Source of the DNA: CAIYUC01 sp963682005
GTDB lineage: Bacteria > Bacteroidota > Bacteroidia > Bacteroidales > FEN-979
Direction: 5' to 3'
Length of the DNA: 64,000 nt
NCBI GenBank assembly: GCA_963682005.1
Contig: OY820914.1
Span: forward strand, 3,224,001-3,288,000
Below the pieces are notes generated by a model, which was given only the letters and a program-made list of their open reading frames with translations, was not told the DNA's origin and made no database searches. The position numbers and the translations under genes are program-made. Positions 26,961-37,472 of the stretch are shown piece after piece; positions within the stretch are counted from its first letter, which is position 1, and every line of letters begins with the position of its first letter.

Positions 26961-28451
26961 ATGAAGATACCTAAGACGATTTACAACTGGCTGAGTATCA
27001 CGGGATTTATTTTTGCAGTGAACAGTGCCATCCTGATTCTTGTACTGTTTATTTTCTCTGAACTTTCATCGAGTTCGAATATTTACAACGGAGTTTTTAC
27101 TTACATTATTCTTCCTGTGATCCTGGTGATCGGGTTATTGCTGATCCCGATAGGGATGCTGATCAAGCGAAAGAAAATCAAGGAAGTTGAAGAGCGATGG
27201 CCCATGCTGGATTTAAACAATCCGCGCCAGCGCAGGAACCTGTTGCTGATCTCTGTGTTTACTTTTCTTTTCCTGATCGTATCGGCCATGGGCAGCTATG
27301 AAGCGTTCAACTATACGGAATCAGTGGAATTCTGCGGGAAACTTTGTCATCAGGTGATGAGCCCTGAATATACTACCTATCAAAATTCACCGCATGCACG
27401 GGTGGCCTGTGTTGAATGCCATGTCGGGGAAGGAGCGGGCTGGTATGTGAAATCAAAGTTATCCGGAATGTACCAGGTCTATTCTGTACTTTTCCACAAA
27501 TACCCGAAGCCCATTCCCACGCCAATTGAAAGCCTCCGTCCTGCACGTGAAACCTGTGAAAGGTGCCACTGGCCGCAGAAATTCTACGCACGTACGCTTC
27601 GTACCCAACGTGGCTACCTGACCGACTCCCTGTCCACCGAATGGAACATTTCCATGCTGATGAAAACCGGTCCTCAGCTAGGTTCAATGGGTCTCATTGA
27701 AGGAATTCACTGGCATATCAATCCGAATATCAAAATCGAATACATTGCCTCCACCAAAGACCGTGAGACCATTCCGTGGGTCAGGTATACAAACCTGAAA
27801 ACCGGGGAGGTCCAGATCTTCCAGGATACAACGAATATGCTTACGCAGAAAGGAAAAGACACGCTGGCCGTGAGGGGAATGGACTGTATGGATTGTCATA
27901 ACAGGCCTTCACATTCATACAAATCAGCACCCGTCTATGTCGACAATGCCATGGTCAAGGGCTCCATCCCTAAAGAGCTTCCATTCATCAAGAAAGTTGC
28001 CATGAATGTCCTGAAAGGTCCATTCACAACAACGGATTCTGCCCTGATGTTCATCCGCGACAGCATCACCAACTTCTACAGGATCACCTACCCGGATATA
28101 TACAGGACCAGGAAGAATCTTATTGATAAAGCCATTAAAGGGATACAGGATGAATTTTCGATCAACGTTTTCCCTGAAATGGGTGTGACAGCGGAAAAAT
28201 ACCTCAATCATATCGGCCATCTTGAATCTGACGGGTGTTTCCGGTGCCATTCCGACCGACATGTAAGCGATAAGGGGAAAGTCATCTCGAAGGACTGCAA
28301 TCTCTGCCACTCGATCATATCACAGGGACCGACAGGTAACATGAAATATACGTCAGTGAATGAGAACATGGAATTCATGCACCCCATCGATGTCAAGGAC
28401 AACTGGAAAACGTACTTCTGCACCGAATGTCACAGGACCCTCTATCCATAA
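26961..28451 (+). CDS. Seven-haem NapC/NirT-family quinol dehydrogenase, ImcH-like
   Basis: A membrane-anchored multihaem c-type cytochrome of 496 residues. Three membrane helices are predicted (about 12-33, 45-67, 93-112), then a periplasmic domain with seven haem motifs: one CX3CH at Cys125-His130 followed by QVM, and CXXCH at 150, 199, 309, 426, 446 and 487. The first region, EFCGKLCHQVMSPEYTTY...HARVACVECHVGEGAGWYVKSKLSG, is the NapC/NirT signature for menaquinol oxidation. Length, three helices and seven haems agree with ImcH, the inner-membrane quinol oxidase for high-potential extracellular electron transfer in Geobacter. No terminal reductase gene is adjacent, so the electron acceptor is unknown. 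The gene is alone, preceded by 270 bp of tandem repeats. Confidence 0.88.
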   Translation: MKIPKTIYNWLSITGFIFAVNSAILILVLFIFSELSSSSNIYNGVFTYIILPVILVIGLLLIPIGMLIKRKKIKEVEERWPMLDLNNPRQRRNLLLISVFTFLFLIVSAMGSYEAFNYTESVEFCGKLCHQVMSPEYTTYQNSPHARVACVECHVGEGAGWYVKSKLSGMYQVYSVLFHKYPKPIPTPIESLRPARETCERCHWPQKFYARTLRTQRGYLTDSLSTEWNISMLMKTGPQLGSMGLIEGIHWHINPNIKIEYIASTKDRETIPWVRYTNLKTGEVQIFQDTTNMLTQKGKDTLAVRGMDCMDCHNRPSHSYKSAPVYVDNAMVKGSIPKELPFIKKVAMNVLKGPFTTTDSALMFIRDSITNFYRITYPDIYRTRKNLIDKAIKGIQDEFSINVFPEMGVTAEKYLNHIGHLESDGCFRCHSDRHVSDKGKVISKDCNLCHSIISQGPTGNMKYTSVNENMEFMHPIDVKDNWKTYFCTECHRTLYP

Positions 28452-28604
28452 TAAGTGAAGAGCGAAGAATGAAAAGTAAAAAGTTTATTTTTTGAATTAT
28501 TCACCTTACACTCTTCACTTTTCTCTTTTCACTTTTCACTATTTCAGCCTTCTTCCATAAATTTTCATTACATCAGGGGGTGTTAAATGTAAAATTAATT
28601 TTTG

Positions 28605-28612
28605 TACATTTG
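28605..28612 (+). promoter_or_regulatory. Bacteroidota-type -7 element TACATTTG
   Basis: An exact TAnnTTTG, 19 nt upstream of the guaB ATG. The TTTG at 28601-28604 is too close to be the -33 box; no clear -33 element was found. Confidence 0.5.
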
Positions 28613-28631
28613 CACACCTAATTTCCAGCAT

Positions 28632-30098
28632 ATGTTCACTGATTCCGAGAAATTCCATGGTGAAGGACTGACTTACGACGATGTGCTGCTTGTTCCTGCC
28701 TATACTGACGTTCTTCCGCGTGAAGTGGATGTGGCAACCCTTCTGACCAGAAATATAAAACTCAATATTCCAATTGTATCCGCCGCCATGGATACCGTAA
28801 CGGAAGCCACCATGGCCATTGCCATTGCCCAGGAAGGCGGTATTGGTGTTCTTCATAAGAACATGTCGATAGAATCCCAGGCATTGCATGTCAGGAAAGT
28901 CAAGCGGGCAGAGAACGGGATGATCCTTGACCCGGTGACCATTCATGAGAATGAACTCGTGGGAAACGCTCTTGAGCTGATGAAGGAATTCAACATTGGC
29001 GGCATCCCGGTAACTAATGACGACGGTGTTCTTGTCGGGATCGTTACCAACCGCGATTTAAGGTTCGAAAGGGATCTGATGCGGCCTATCATTGAGGTCA
29101 TGACTAAAAATGTGGTCACGACATTTGAATTTACGGATTTCTCCAAAGCCGAGGAAATTCTCCAGAAATACAAGATCGAGAAGTTGCCGGTGGTCGATAA
29201 AAGCAATAAACTGGTCGGATTGATCACCTACAAAGATATTATCAAAATAAAAGCACGGCCAAATGCCTGTAAAGACAGCAGAGGCCGCCTCCGTGTTGCC
29301 GGTGCAGTCGGCGTTGCATCCGATACGATGGAAAGGGTTGCAGCCCTTGTCCGGGAAGGGGTTGATGCAATTGTGATCGATACGGCACACGGACACTCGA
29401 AGCTGGTCATGGACATGGCAGCGAGGGTTAAGAAGGAATTTCCCGACATCGACCTGATCGCCGGGAATATTGGCACTGCTGATGCCGCAAAAGATTTTAT
29501 CAAAATAGGAGTGGATGGCTTAAAGGTCGGGATCGGTCCCGGCTCCATCTGCACGACCCGGATCATTGCCGGGATCGGAATTCCGCAGTTATCGGCCATC
29601 TACGAAGTATCAAAGGGTTTAAAGGGATCCGGGATCCCGGTCATCGCCGACGGAGGTATTCGCTACACAGGCGATATCGTGAAAGCCCTCGCCGCCGGTG
29701 CCCACTCAATTATGGCAGGCTCACTGTTTGCCGGGGTTGACGAGTCCCCGGGAGAAACGATCATCTACGAAGGAAGAAAATATAAGACCTACAGGGGCAT
29801 GGGTTCTGTAGAAGCCATGCAGATGGGCTCAAAAGATCGCTATTTCCAGGATGTTGAAGAAGATATCAAAAAACTGGTCCCCGAAGGCATTGTCGGCCGT
29901 GTTCCATATAAAGGATCCCTGTCAGAGGTAATCTACCAGATGGTTGGCGGGCTCAGATCAGGAATGGGCTATACAGGATCAAAAACCATTGATCAGTTGC
30001 AAAAGGCCAGGTTTATTAAAATCACCTCTGCGGGAGTCACTGAAAGCCATCCCCATGATGTGACAATCACCAGTGAAGCCCCCAATTATAGCCGGTAA
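28632..30098 (+). CDS. guaB: Inosine-5'-monophosphate dehydrogenase
   Basis: GuaB oxidises IMP to XMP with NAD, the committed step to GMP. From ATG 28632 the protein has 488 residues, the standard length. It begins EGLTYDDVLLVPAYTDVLPREVD; two CBS domains lie at about 95-205; the catalytic Cys307 is in GIGPGSICTTR and the flap region has YRGMGSVEAM. The in-frame TTG at 28602 overlaps the -7 element and is unlikely to be the start. It is followed 47 nt later by a folding-factor gene cluster. Confidence 0.98.
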   Translation: MFTDSEKFHGEGLTYDDVLLVPAYTDVLPREVDVATLLTRNIKLNIPIVSAAMDTVTEATMAIAIAQEGGIGVLHKNMSIESQALHVRKVKRAENGMILDPVTIHENELVGNALELMKEFNIGGIPVTNDDGVLVGIVTNRDLRFERDLMRPIIEVMTKNVVTTFEFTDFSKAEEILQKYKIEKLPVVDKSNKLVGLITYKDIIKIKARPNACKDSRGRLRVAGAVGVASDTMERVAALVREGVDAIVIDTAHGHSKLVMDMAARVKKEFPDIDLIAGNIGTADAAKDFIKIGVDGLKVGIGPGSICTTRIIAGIGIPQLSAIYEVSKGLKGSGIPVIADGGIRYTGDIVKALAAGAHSIMAGSLFAGVDESPGETIIYEGRKYKTYRGMGSVEAMQMGSKDRYFQDVEEDIKKLVPEGIVGRVPYKGSLSEVIYQMVGGLRSGMGYTGSKTIDQLQKARFIKITSAGVTESHPHDVTITSEAPNYSR

Positions 30099-30145
30099 AA
30101 TCAGAATTCAAAATATATAAGTGTCAATTTAAATTATATAGAACG

Positions 30146-32137
30146 ATGAAACGAATGAAGTTTAATCTCTTGGTTGTACTCTGTTTATTGATTAATAGCT
30201 TACCTGCCATTTCACAGGTTAAAAATGATGATGTCCTTCTGACCATCGACAAGAAAAATATTTCTGTGGGAGATTTCCTGTCAATCTACAGGAAAAATAA
30301 TCCGAAAGGTGAAAATATTGATAAAAAGAACCTTGAGGAATATCTTGATCTTTTCATCAACTTTAAATTGAAAGTAACAGAAGCTGAAGATATGGGCCTC
30401 GACACGGTAACTTCATTTAAAACAGAATTGAACGGCTATCGCGATCAGCTTGCAAAACCATATTTTACTGACGAAGCCACCATTGACCGGCTGGTTAAGG
30501 AAGCCTGGGACCGTGAACATTTTGATCTCCGTGCCAGTCATATCTTTCTCCGCCTCAAACAGGATGCGTCACCGGAAGATACCCTTACAGCATACCAGAA
30601 CCTTGTTAAAGTAAGGGAACGGATCATGAACGGTGAATCATTTGAAAAGCTCGTTGCTGAATTCTCTGAAGACCCTTCGGCAAAGGACCAGGAAGCTACC
30701 AAAACAAGGCCGCTTCAAAAAGGAAATCACGGGGATCTTGGTTATTTTACCGTATTCGATATGGTTTATCCCTTTGAAACCGCAGGATACACAACAGCTC
30801 TCGGAAAAGTTTCCGGTATCGTAAGAACAGATTATGGTTATCATCTCATCAAGGTGACCGATAAAAGGGATGCCATGGGAAAAGTTTCGGTATCACATAT
30901 ATTTAAGCTGATCCCCCGGGACGCTACCCATGCCGATTCACTGGCCGTAAAGAACAAGATCGACTCTGTCTACCAGAAGCTGAAAGCCGGTGCCAGTTGG
31001 GACGATGTGGTGAAACAATTCTCCGACGATAAAGGCAGTGCGCAAAAAGGGGGTCTCCTTCCCAAATTCGGTGTCAACCGGATGGTGCCTGAATTCATAA
31101 CGGCCATCTATAAACTGAAAAAGGATGGTGATATCTCCGAACCATTGCTGACCCCGTATGGGTGGCATATTATAAAGCTGAACGAACGTAAAGGCCCGGG
31201 GACATTTGATGAGGAAAAAGCCGACATCAAGCAGAAAGTTAACAAGGATTCCCGTTCACAGCTGGCAAAAGAAACGGTTTACAAGAAGATAAAAGCGGAA
31301 TACGGGTTTACTGAATACCCTGATGCAAAAATGGATTTTTATAAAGTGATTAATGATAGCATCTATGTCGGAAAATGGGACCCGGAACTGGCAAAGGACC
31401 TGAAGAAGCCATTGTTCAAGATCGGGACACTCACAGTTACACAGCAGGATTTTGCAAAAAATATTGCAGCAAAACAGAAGAAACGTGAAAAACTGAATCT
31501 GGAATACATCGTTGATCAGCTCTATAAAGATTTCCTGAACGAAAACCTGATCAAGGTCGAAAACCAGCACCTCGAAACAAAATACCCCGAATTCAGAGCC
31601 TTGATGGATGAATATAAGGATGGAATACTGCTCTTCGACCTGACGGACCAGAAAGTCTGGTCAAAAGCTGTTAAGGATACCGTCGGGTTAAAGGATTTTT
31701 ATGAAAAGAACAAGAATAATTACATGTGGGATGAACGTGTTGATGCTTCCATCTATATCCTGAAAGACCCGAAATTTGCACAGAAAGTAAAGAACTTTAT
31801 TAAATCCGGGCTGAATGATAACGATATATTGAAGGAGCTCAATTCCGATACATTGAAAATCCTGAATATCGAAAATGGCAAATATTCAAAGAAAGATAAT
31901 AAGTATATCGATGCGGTAACATGGGTTCCCGGTATATCGAAAGACATTACATCCGATTCCCTGCTTGTATTTGTGAATATCAAAGCGCTGATAAAGCCTG
32001 AAGTGAAAGCCCTGAGCGAAGCCCGTGGTTTGATCACTGCAGATTATCAGAATTATCTTGAGAAGATCTGGATCGGGCAGCTTCGCCAGAAATATCCCGT
32101 GGTTGTTCACCGTGATGTTCTCGAAAAAATCAAATAA
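30146..32137 (+). CDS. Periplasmic PpiC-type peptidyl-prolyl isomerase (large)
   Basis: A 663-residue exported folding factor. Signal peptide 1-24 (SLPAIS), an N-terminal SurA-like helical region (about 30-120), then two parvulin domains: the first about 128-232 (ASHIFLRLKQDA, GDLGYFTVFDMVYPFE, GYHLIKVTDKRD) and the second about 245-345 (VSHIFKLIPRDA, GWHIIKLNERKGPG). The C-terminal half (350-663) is helical and not assigned. It probably assists outer-membrane protein folding. It is first in a run of three related genes (6 nt to the next), a known order behind guaB in Bacteroidota. Confidence 0.9.
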   Translation: MKRMKFNLLVVLCLLINSLPAISQVKNDDVLLTIDKKNISVGDFLSIYRKNNPKGENIDKKNLEEYLDLFINFKLKVTEAEDMGLDTVTSFKTELNGYRDQLAKPYFTDEATIDRLVKEAWDREHFDLRASHIFLRLKQDASPEDTLTAYQNLVKVRERIMNGESFEKLVAEFSEDPSAKDQEATKTRPLQKGNHGDLGYFTVFDMVYPFETAGYTTALGKVSGIVRTDYGYHLIKVTDKRDAMGKVSVSHIFKLIPRDATHADSLAVKNKIDSVYQKLKAGASWDDVVKQFSDDKGSAQKGGLLPKFGVNRMVPEFITAIYKLKKDGDISEPLLTPYGWHIIKLNERKGPGTFDEEKADIKQKVNKDSRSQLAKETVYKKIKAEYGFTEYPDAKMDFYKVINDSIYVGKWDPELAKDLKKPLFKIGTLTVTQQDFAKNIAAKQKKREKLNLEYIVDQLYKDFLNENLIKVENQHLETKYPEFRALMDEYKDGILLFDLTDQKVWSKAVKDTVGLKDFYEKNKNNYMWDERVDASIYILKDPKFAQKVKNFIKSGLNDNDILKELNSDTLKILNIENGKYSKKDNKYIDAVTWVPGISKDITSDSLLVFVNIKALIKPEVKALSEARGLITADYQNYLEKIWIGQLRQKYPVVVHRDVLEKIK

Positions 32138-32143
32138 CCCGAA

Positions 32144-32983
32144 TTGAAACAACTGATCATACTTCTGCTGGTTCTTCTTACCGGCTGTTCGACCTTTTTT
32201 AAGAAAAAAACGGAGCGGCTTCTTGCAAGGGTGAATGATGAATACCTTTATGAGTCCGACCTTAAAGGAGTTATTCCACCGAATACCCTGCCTAAGGACA
32301 GCCTTATTCTGGCGAAAAGCTTTATCGATAATTGGGTCAGACAAAACCTGATCGTCGACCAGGCGCAGAAGAATCTCACGGCCGATCAGATGGATTTCAC
32401 CAAACAGCTCGAAAGCTACAAGAATTCACTGATGGTATTCGAATATGAGAACGCACTTGTCAGGCAGAAACTCGATACGATCATAACCGAAGATGACATA
32501 ACCAACTATTACGATTCAAACCAGAAGAATTTCCTCCTGAAGGATAACATTGTGCGCATCCAGTATGTAAAGCTGCCTCTAAAATCCCCCCAGGTCAGGC
32601 AATTCAGGAGCCTCCTGAATTCCGAACGATCGGAGGATAAAGTGAACCTCGCCAACCTGAGTGAGAAATATGCCGCTGATTTTTTCCTGGATGACCAGAA
32701 TTGGATCCTTTTCAGGGATGTATTGAAAGAAGTGCCGATAAAAACATATGACCAGGAGGACTTCCTCAGGAATCACCGTGACATTGAAACACAGGATTCT
32801 CTTTTTACCTACCTGGTAAAGATCAGGGATTTCAAAATAAAGGAGAGCATTTCACCGTTAAGTTTTGAGAAGGAACGGATCAGGAATATTCTTTTGAATA
32901 AAAGAAAAGTTGACCTTATCAATAAAATGCACCAGGAAATTTATGATGATGCATTAAAGCACAGTAAGTTCGAGGTGTATTGA
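32144..32983 (+). CDS. SurA-N-like periplasmic lipoprotein, no clear PPIase domain
   Basis: A 279-residue lipoprotein starting with a TTG codon 6 nt after the previous stop; the lipobox LLTGC places the lipid on Cys15. The sequence LLARVNDEYLYESDLKGVIP followed by SFIDNWVRQNLIVDQAQKN is the start pattern of SurA/PpiC chaperones, but the parvulin core motifs are absent, so it is likely a chaperone-like or degenerate member. It sits between two bona fide PpiC genes and probably works with them in outer-membrane biogenesis. Confidence 0.75.
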   Translation: MKQLIILLLVLLTGCSTFFKKKTERLLARVNDEYLYESDLKGVIPPNTLPKDSLILAKSFIDNWVRQNLIVDQAQKNLTADQMDFTKQLESYKNSLMVFEYENALVRQKLDTIITEDDITNYYDSNQKNFLLKDNIVRIQYVKLPLKSPQVRQFRSLLNSERSEDKVNLANLSEKYAADFFLDDQNWILFRDVLKEVPIKTYDQEDFLRNHRDIETQDSLFTYLVKIRDFKIKESISPLSFEKERIRNILLNKRKVDLINKMHQEIYDDALKHSKFEVY

Positions 32984-33012
32984 TGAATTACTTCTTACCG
33001 TAAAATCAATCG

Positions 33013-34374
33013 ATGAAAAAAAGCAGTTTTACACTCCTGTTGCTGATCCTTTTATCGGGACAATGGCACTTCCTTTGGGCACAGGCATCTCAGGATTCGG
33101 TCATCGACGGAGTGGTCGCCATTGTCGGGGCAAACATCATCATGAAGTCTGACATTGAGAATCAGTACCTGCAGATCCGCAGCCAGGGCTCCATTACAGG
33201 AAGCGCCACCCATATTAAATGCCAGATACTCGAAAATATGCTTTTTCAGAAGCTCCTGCTCAATCAGGCAGAGTTCGACAGTGTTCAGGTTACCGACTCA
33301 CAGGTGGAAAGTGAAATGGATCGTCGTATGAGGTATTTTATCAACATGGCAGGATCGCCGGAAAAACTTGAAGAAACATACCAGAAATCGATCGTCGAGA
33401 TCAAGAATGAAATGCGAGATATCATCCGCGAACAGATGAAAACCGAGCAAACCCAGCAGAAGATCACCAAAGATGTAACCATTACTCCTTCTGAAGTAAA
33501 AGCATTCTTCAGGAGAATACCTAAGGATAGCATTCCCGATATCAATTCCGAGTTCGAAGTTGGGATGATCGTTAAAATTCCTGCAATCGGCGACGCCGAA
33601 AAAGCGGAAGTTAAGAATAAGCTTATTGCCCTGAAGGAAAGGGTCGCAAAAGGAGATGATTTCAGTACACTCGCCATTTTATATTCGGAAGATCCCGGAT
33701 CATCGAAAAAGGGAGGCGAACTGGGATTGTTCAAGCGTGGCGAAATGCGACCTGAATTTGAAGGGGCCGCTTTCAAACTCAAACCCGGCGAAGTTTCTGA
33801 TGTTGTGGAAACCGAAGATGGGTTTCACCTGATCCAGATGATCGAGCGGAGGGGCGATTACATTAATGTCAGGCACATCCTGATGCAGCCGAAAGTCTCA
33901 CCCCTGAGTTTAAGTGCGGCCAGGATCAAGCTCGACAGCGTTGCAACCCTGATCGATAACAAGAAAATGAAGTTTGACGAAGCAGTGCTTAAATACTCTG
34001 ATGATCCAAGCAAGAACAACGGGGGAATGATGATAAATCCGGCTACCGGCACTACAAGATTTGAGTCCGGACAAATGGATCCCAAGGTTTTCTTTGTTGT
34101 TGATAAATTGAAGGTCGGGGAGATCTCAGCACCTGTCCTGTTCAAATCAGAACGGGGGAAGGAAGAATACAGGATCTATCTGCTGAAGGAAAGGACCAAC
34201 CCCCACAAGGCTAATCTAGAGCAGGATTATGCAAAGATCCATCAGTGGGCGCTTGAGAAAAAGAAAATGGATGTTATTGATGAGTGGATAAGTGAAAAAA
34301 CAGCGAAAACGTACATAAGGATCATGGACCAGTATAAAAGCTGTGATTTTCAAAGAAAATGGAATTCAAAATAA
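33013..34374 (+). CDS. surA: SurA-like periplasmic chaperone/peptidyl-prolyl isomerase
   Basis: A 453-residue exported protein with signal peptide (LLLILLSGQWHFLWAQA). The SurA N-domain is about 28-165 (IDGVVAIVGANIIMKSDIENQY). The first parvulin domain is about 175-275 (LAILYSEDPGSSKKGGELGLFKRGEMRPEFEGAAF, GFHLIQMIERRGDYI) and the second about 282-390 (VRHILMQPKVSP, LKYSDDPSKNNGG). SurA carries nascent outer-membrane proteins across the periplasm. It is the third of the cluster and is followed 12 nt later by the MoxR gene. Confidence 0.9.
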   Translation: MKKSSFTLLLLILLSGQWHFLWAQASQDSVIDGVVAIVGANIIMKSDIENQYLQIRSQGSITGSATHIKCQILENMLFQKLLLNQAEFDSVQVTDSQVESEMDRRMRYFINMAGSPEKLEETYQKSIVEIKNEMRDIIREQMKTEQTQQKITKDVTITPSEVKAFFRRIPKDSIPDINSEFEVGMIVKIPAIGDAEKAEVKNKLIALKERVAKGDDFSTLAILYSEDPGSSKKGGELGLFKRGEMRPEFEGAAFKLKPGEVSDVVETEDGFHLIQMIERRGDYINVRHILMQPKVSPLSLSAARIKLDSVATLIDNKKMKFDEAVLKYSDDPSKNNGGMMINPATGTTRFESGQMDPKVFFVVDKLKVGEISAPVLFKSERGKEEYRIYLLKERTNPHKANLEQDYAKIHQWALEKKKMDVIDEWISEKTAKTYIRIMDQYKSCDFQRKWNSK

Positions 34375-34386
34375 AATAGGAGAACT

Positions 34387-35358
<972 letters not shown>

Positions 35359-35426
35359 TTAAGTGATGAGGTGATGAGGTGGTGAATTATAATGTCGTTC
35401 CGAGTGGAGTCGGGAAATGAGCAAGA

Positions 35427-35454
35427 GCATCCGGCATCCAGCATCCAGCATCCA
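35427..35454. repeat. Four-unit 7-bp array GCATCCA
   Basis: GCATCCG and three GCATCCA units. With the GTGATGAG repeats at about 35363-35385 it makes most of the 200-bp gap between the MoxR and pstS genes. Confidence 0.85.
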
Positions 35455-35560
35455 GGATCCGGTTTCCTGAAATATTTCATATTCTTACCTGCGAATTTCG
35501 TATCACGGTTTCGTGAATATATAAGATTTAAGCGTAATTTTATTTAAAATTTGATGAACC

Positions 35561-36547
35561 ATGAAATTCAGATACTTTTATTTTGCAATGTCGCTCTTAG
35601 TGGCTGCTGCATTCGTGTTCCTGCTGATTGGGTGCAACATGAACAGCAACAATGACGGGACGCAGAAGGATGGTCAGCTGAGAGGCAAGATCACTATTTC
35701 CGGTGCATTTGCATTATACCCGATGACCGTTAAATGGGCGGAGGAGTTTAAAAAGCTTCATCCTAAGGTCACCATAAATATTTCAGCAGGAGGTGCTGGT
35801 AAAGGAATGGCGGATGCATTGTCGAAAATGGTGGACCTTGGGATGTACTCAAAGGAGGTAAGCCCGGAAGAGAGAGCAAAAGGAGCATGGTCGCTGGCCG
35901 TTGCAAAAGATGCGGTTTTGCCGACCATAAATTCCCAAAACCCTGTTCTGAAACAATTACAGCGGAAGGGGATTACAAAACAGATACTCACCGATATTTT
36001 CATCACGGAAAAAGTGAAAACCTGGGGGCAGGCTTCAGGTACCGGATCTAAAGCTGAATTGCAGGTTTTTACAAGGTCTGATGCTTGTGGTGCTGCTGAA
36101 ATGTGGGCAAAATACCTGGGAAATAATAAGCAGGAAGATCTGCAGGGCTTAGGTGTGAATGGTGATCCCGGGGTGGCTGATGCCGTCAGGAAAAATACCG
36201 AAGGCATCGGTTTCAATAACCTGAATTTTATCTTCGATATGCAAACACGGAAAGCATACCCGGGACTGGATGTTATCCCGATCGATGTAAACGGGAATGG
36301 CATGATCGACCCGGATGAAGATTTTTACACGTCCCTTGACAAGGTCATGCAGGCGATCAAAGATTGCAAATATCCTTCCCCGCCTGCGCGTGACCTTTAT
36401 TTTGTTTCTGCCGGAAAGCCTGCCGATAAAAGTGTCGTCATGTTTCTTCAGTGGGTCCTGACGGATGGACAGAAATACCTGAATGAAGCAGGATATGTTC
36501 CGGTATCAGAGGATAAGATCAAAGCAGGGATCGAAAAATTAAAGTAG
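35561..36547 (+). CDS. pstS: Phosphate ABC transporter substrate-binding lipoprotein
   Basis: A 328-residue lipoprotein (LLIGCNM, lipidated Cys near residue 25). The mature part follows the PstS/PBP-like pattern: ISGAFALYPMTVKWAEEFKKLHP and NISAGGAGKGMADAL near the N-terminus, which bind phosphate, then TRSDACGAAEMWAKYLG. It captures phosphate at the outer face of the inner membrane. It heads a pstSCAB operon. No phoU gene follows and no PHO-box-like repeat was seen upstream; control by phosphate is expected but not shown. Confidence 0.93.
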   Translation: MKFRYFYFAMSLLVAAAFVFLLIGCNMNSNNDGTQKDGQLRGKITISGAFALYPMTVKWAEEFKKLHPKVTINISAGGAGKGMADALSKMVDLGMYSKEVSPEERAKGAWSLAVAKDAVLPTINSQNPVLKQLQRKGITKQILTDIFITEKVKTWGQASGTGSKAELQVFTRSDACGAAEMWAKYLGNNKQEDLQGLGVNGDPGVADAVRKNTEGIGFNNLNFIFDMQTRKAYPGLDVIPIDVNGNGMIDPDEDFYTSLDKVMQAIKDCKYPSPPARDLYFVSAGKPADKSVVMFLQWVLTDGQKYLNEAGYVPVSEDKIKAGIEKLK

Positions 36548-36580
36548 TTTCATTAAGTGGAATATTCTTAATTTCGCTTC

Positions 36581-37471
36581 ATGTACATACTAAACCGTCA
36601 GCAAAGGCATGGGGTGAACAATACCTGGATGATCCTGAGCCTGCTTTTGGTGGCGACACTTCCTTTTCTGCTGTTTCTCGGGCTTTACCTGAAATCATTT
36701 TATCTTCTTCATGATTATCACCTCGGAAATCTACTGTTTTCAAAGGAATGGAAGCCAGGCAGTGGTAAATTCGGTTTTTTTCCGTTCATTGTTGGATCCA
36801 TTTGGGTCACATTGCTGGCCATGGTGATCTCAGCCCCGGTTTGCCTTCTTTCTGCGATCTATGTTACGCAGTACACGAAGAAAAGAATGCTCAGGATCAT
36901 GCATCCTGCCATCGACATCCTGGCTGGTATCCCTTCAGTGGTCTATGGCTTATGGGGAATCCTGGTGATTGTACCGTTCATTTCCAGGTATATGGGACCG
37001 TTCTTCAATGTCCATACAAGCGGTTACAGCATCCTTGCTGCAGCATTTGTCCTTTCCATTATGATCGTACCCTTCATTCTGAATATCCTGATCGAGATCT
37101 TCCGTTCCATTCCGCTGGAGTTGAAAGAAGCATCACTGGCCATGGGATCTACGGAATGGCAATCGATCAAGCATGTGATCCTGAAGAAGGCGCTGCCCGG
37201 GATCATTGCCGCATTTGGTTTCGGGCTCGCACGGGCATTCGGGGAAACCATGGCGGTGCTGATGGTTGTGGGAAATGTAGTCAGGCTGCCCAAAAGCGTT
37301 TTTGACCCGGGGTATACGCTTCCGGCGCTGATCGCGAACAACTATGGCGAAATGCTTTCGATACCGAAGTATGATTCGGCGCTGATGTTTGCTGCCCTGG
37401 TGCTCCTGGCTGTTTCATTGTTCTTTAACCTTGTGATGCACTTTTTTATCACGCGTTATAATAAATATTGA
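36581..37471 (+). CDS. pstC: Phosphate ABC transporter permease PstC
   Basis: An inner-membrane permease of 296 residues with about six helices and the binding-protein-dependent transport motif region EAALAMGSTEWQSI-like (here ELKEASLAMGSTEWQSIKHVILKKALPGI), the loop that docks on PstB. It is 33 nt after pstS and 1 nt from pstA. The N-terminal extracytoplasmic part (YHLGNLLFSKEWKPGSGKFGFFP) is normal for PstC. Confidence 0.93.
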   Translation: MYILNRQQRHGVNNTWMILSLLLVATLPFLLFLGLYLKSFYLLHDYHLGNLLFSKEWKPGSGKFGFFPFIVGSIWVTLLAMVISAPVCLLSAIYVTQYTKKRMLRIMHPAIDILAGIPSVVYGLWGILVIVPFISRYMGPFFNVHTSGYSILAAAFVLSIMIVPFILNILIEIFRSIPLELKEASLAMGSTEWQSIKHVILKKALPGIIAAFGFGLARAFGETMAVLMVVGNVVRLPKSVFDPGYTLPALIANNYGEMLSIPKYDSALMFAALVLLAVSLFFNLVMHFFITRYNKY

Positions 37472-37472
37472 T

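Noticed and set aside
26762..26974. ORF of 70 codons upstream of the cytochrome gene
   Set aside because: Begins in the GATGGAT array, runs through the TTACTTTG array, and overlaps the cytochrome start.
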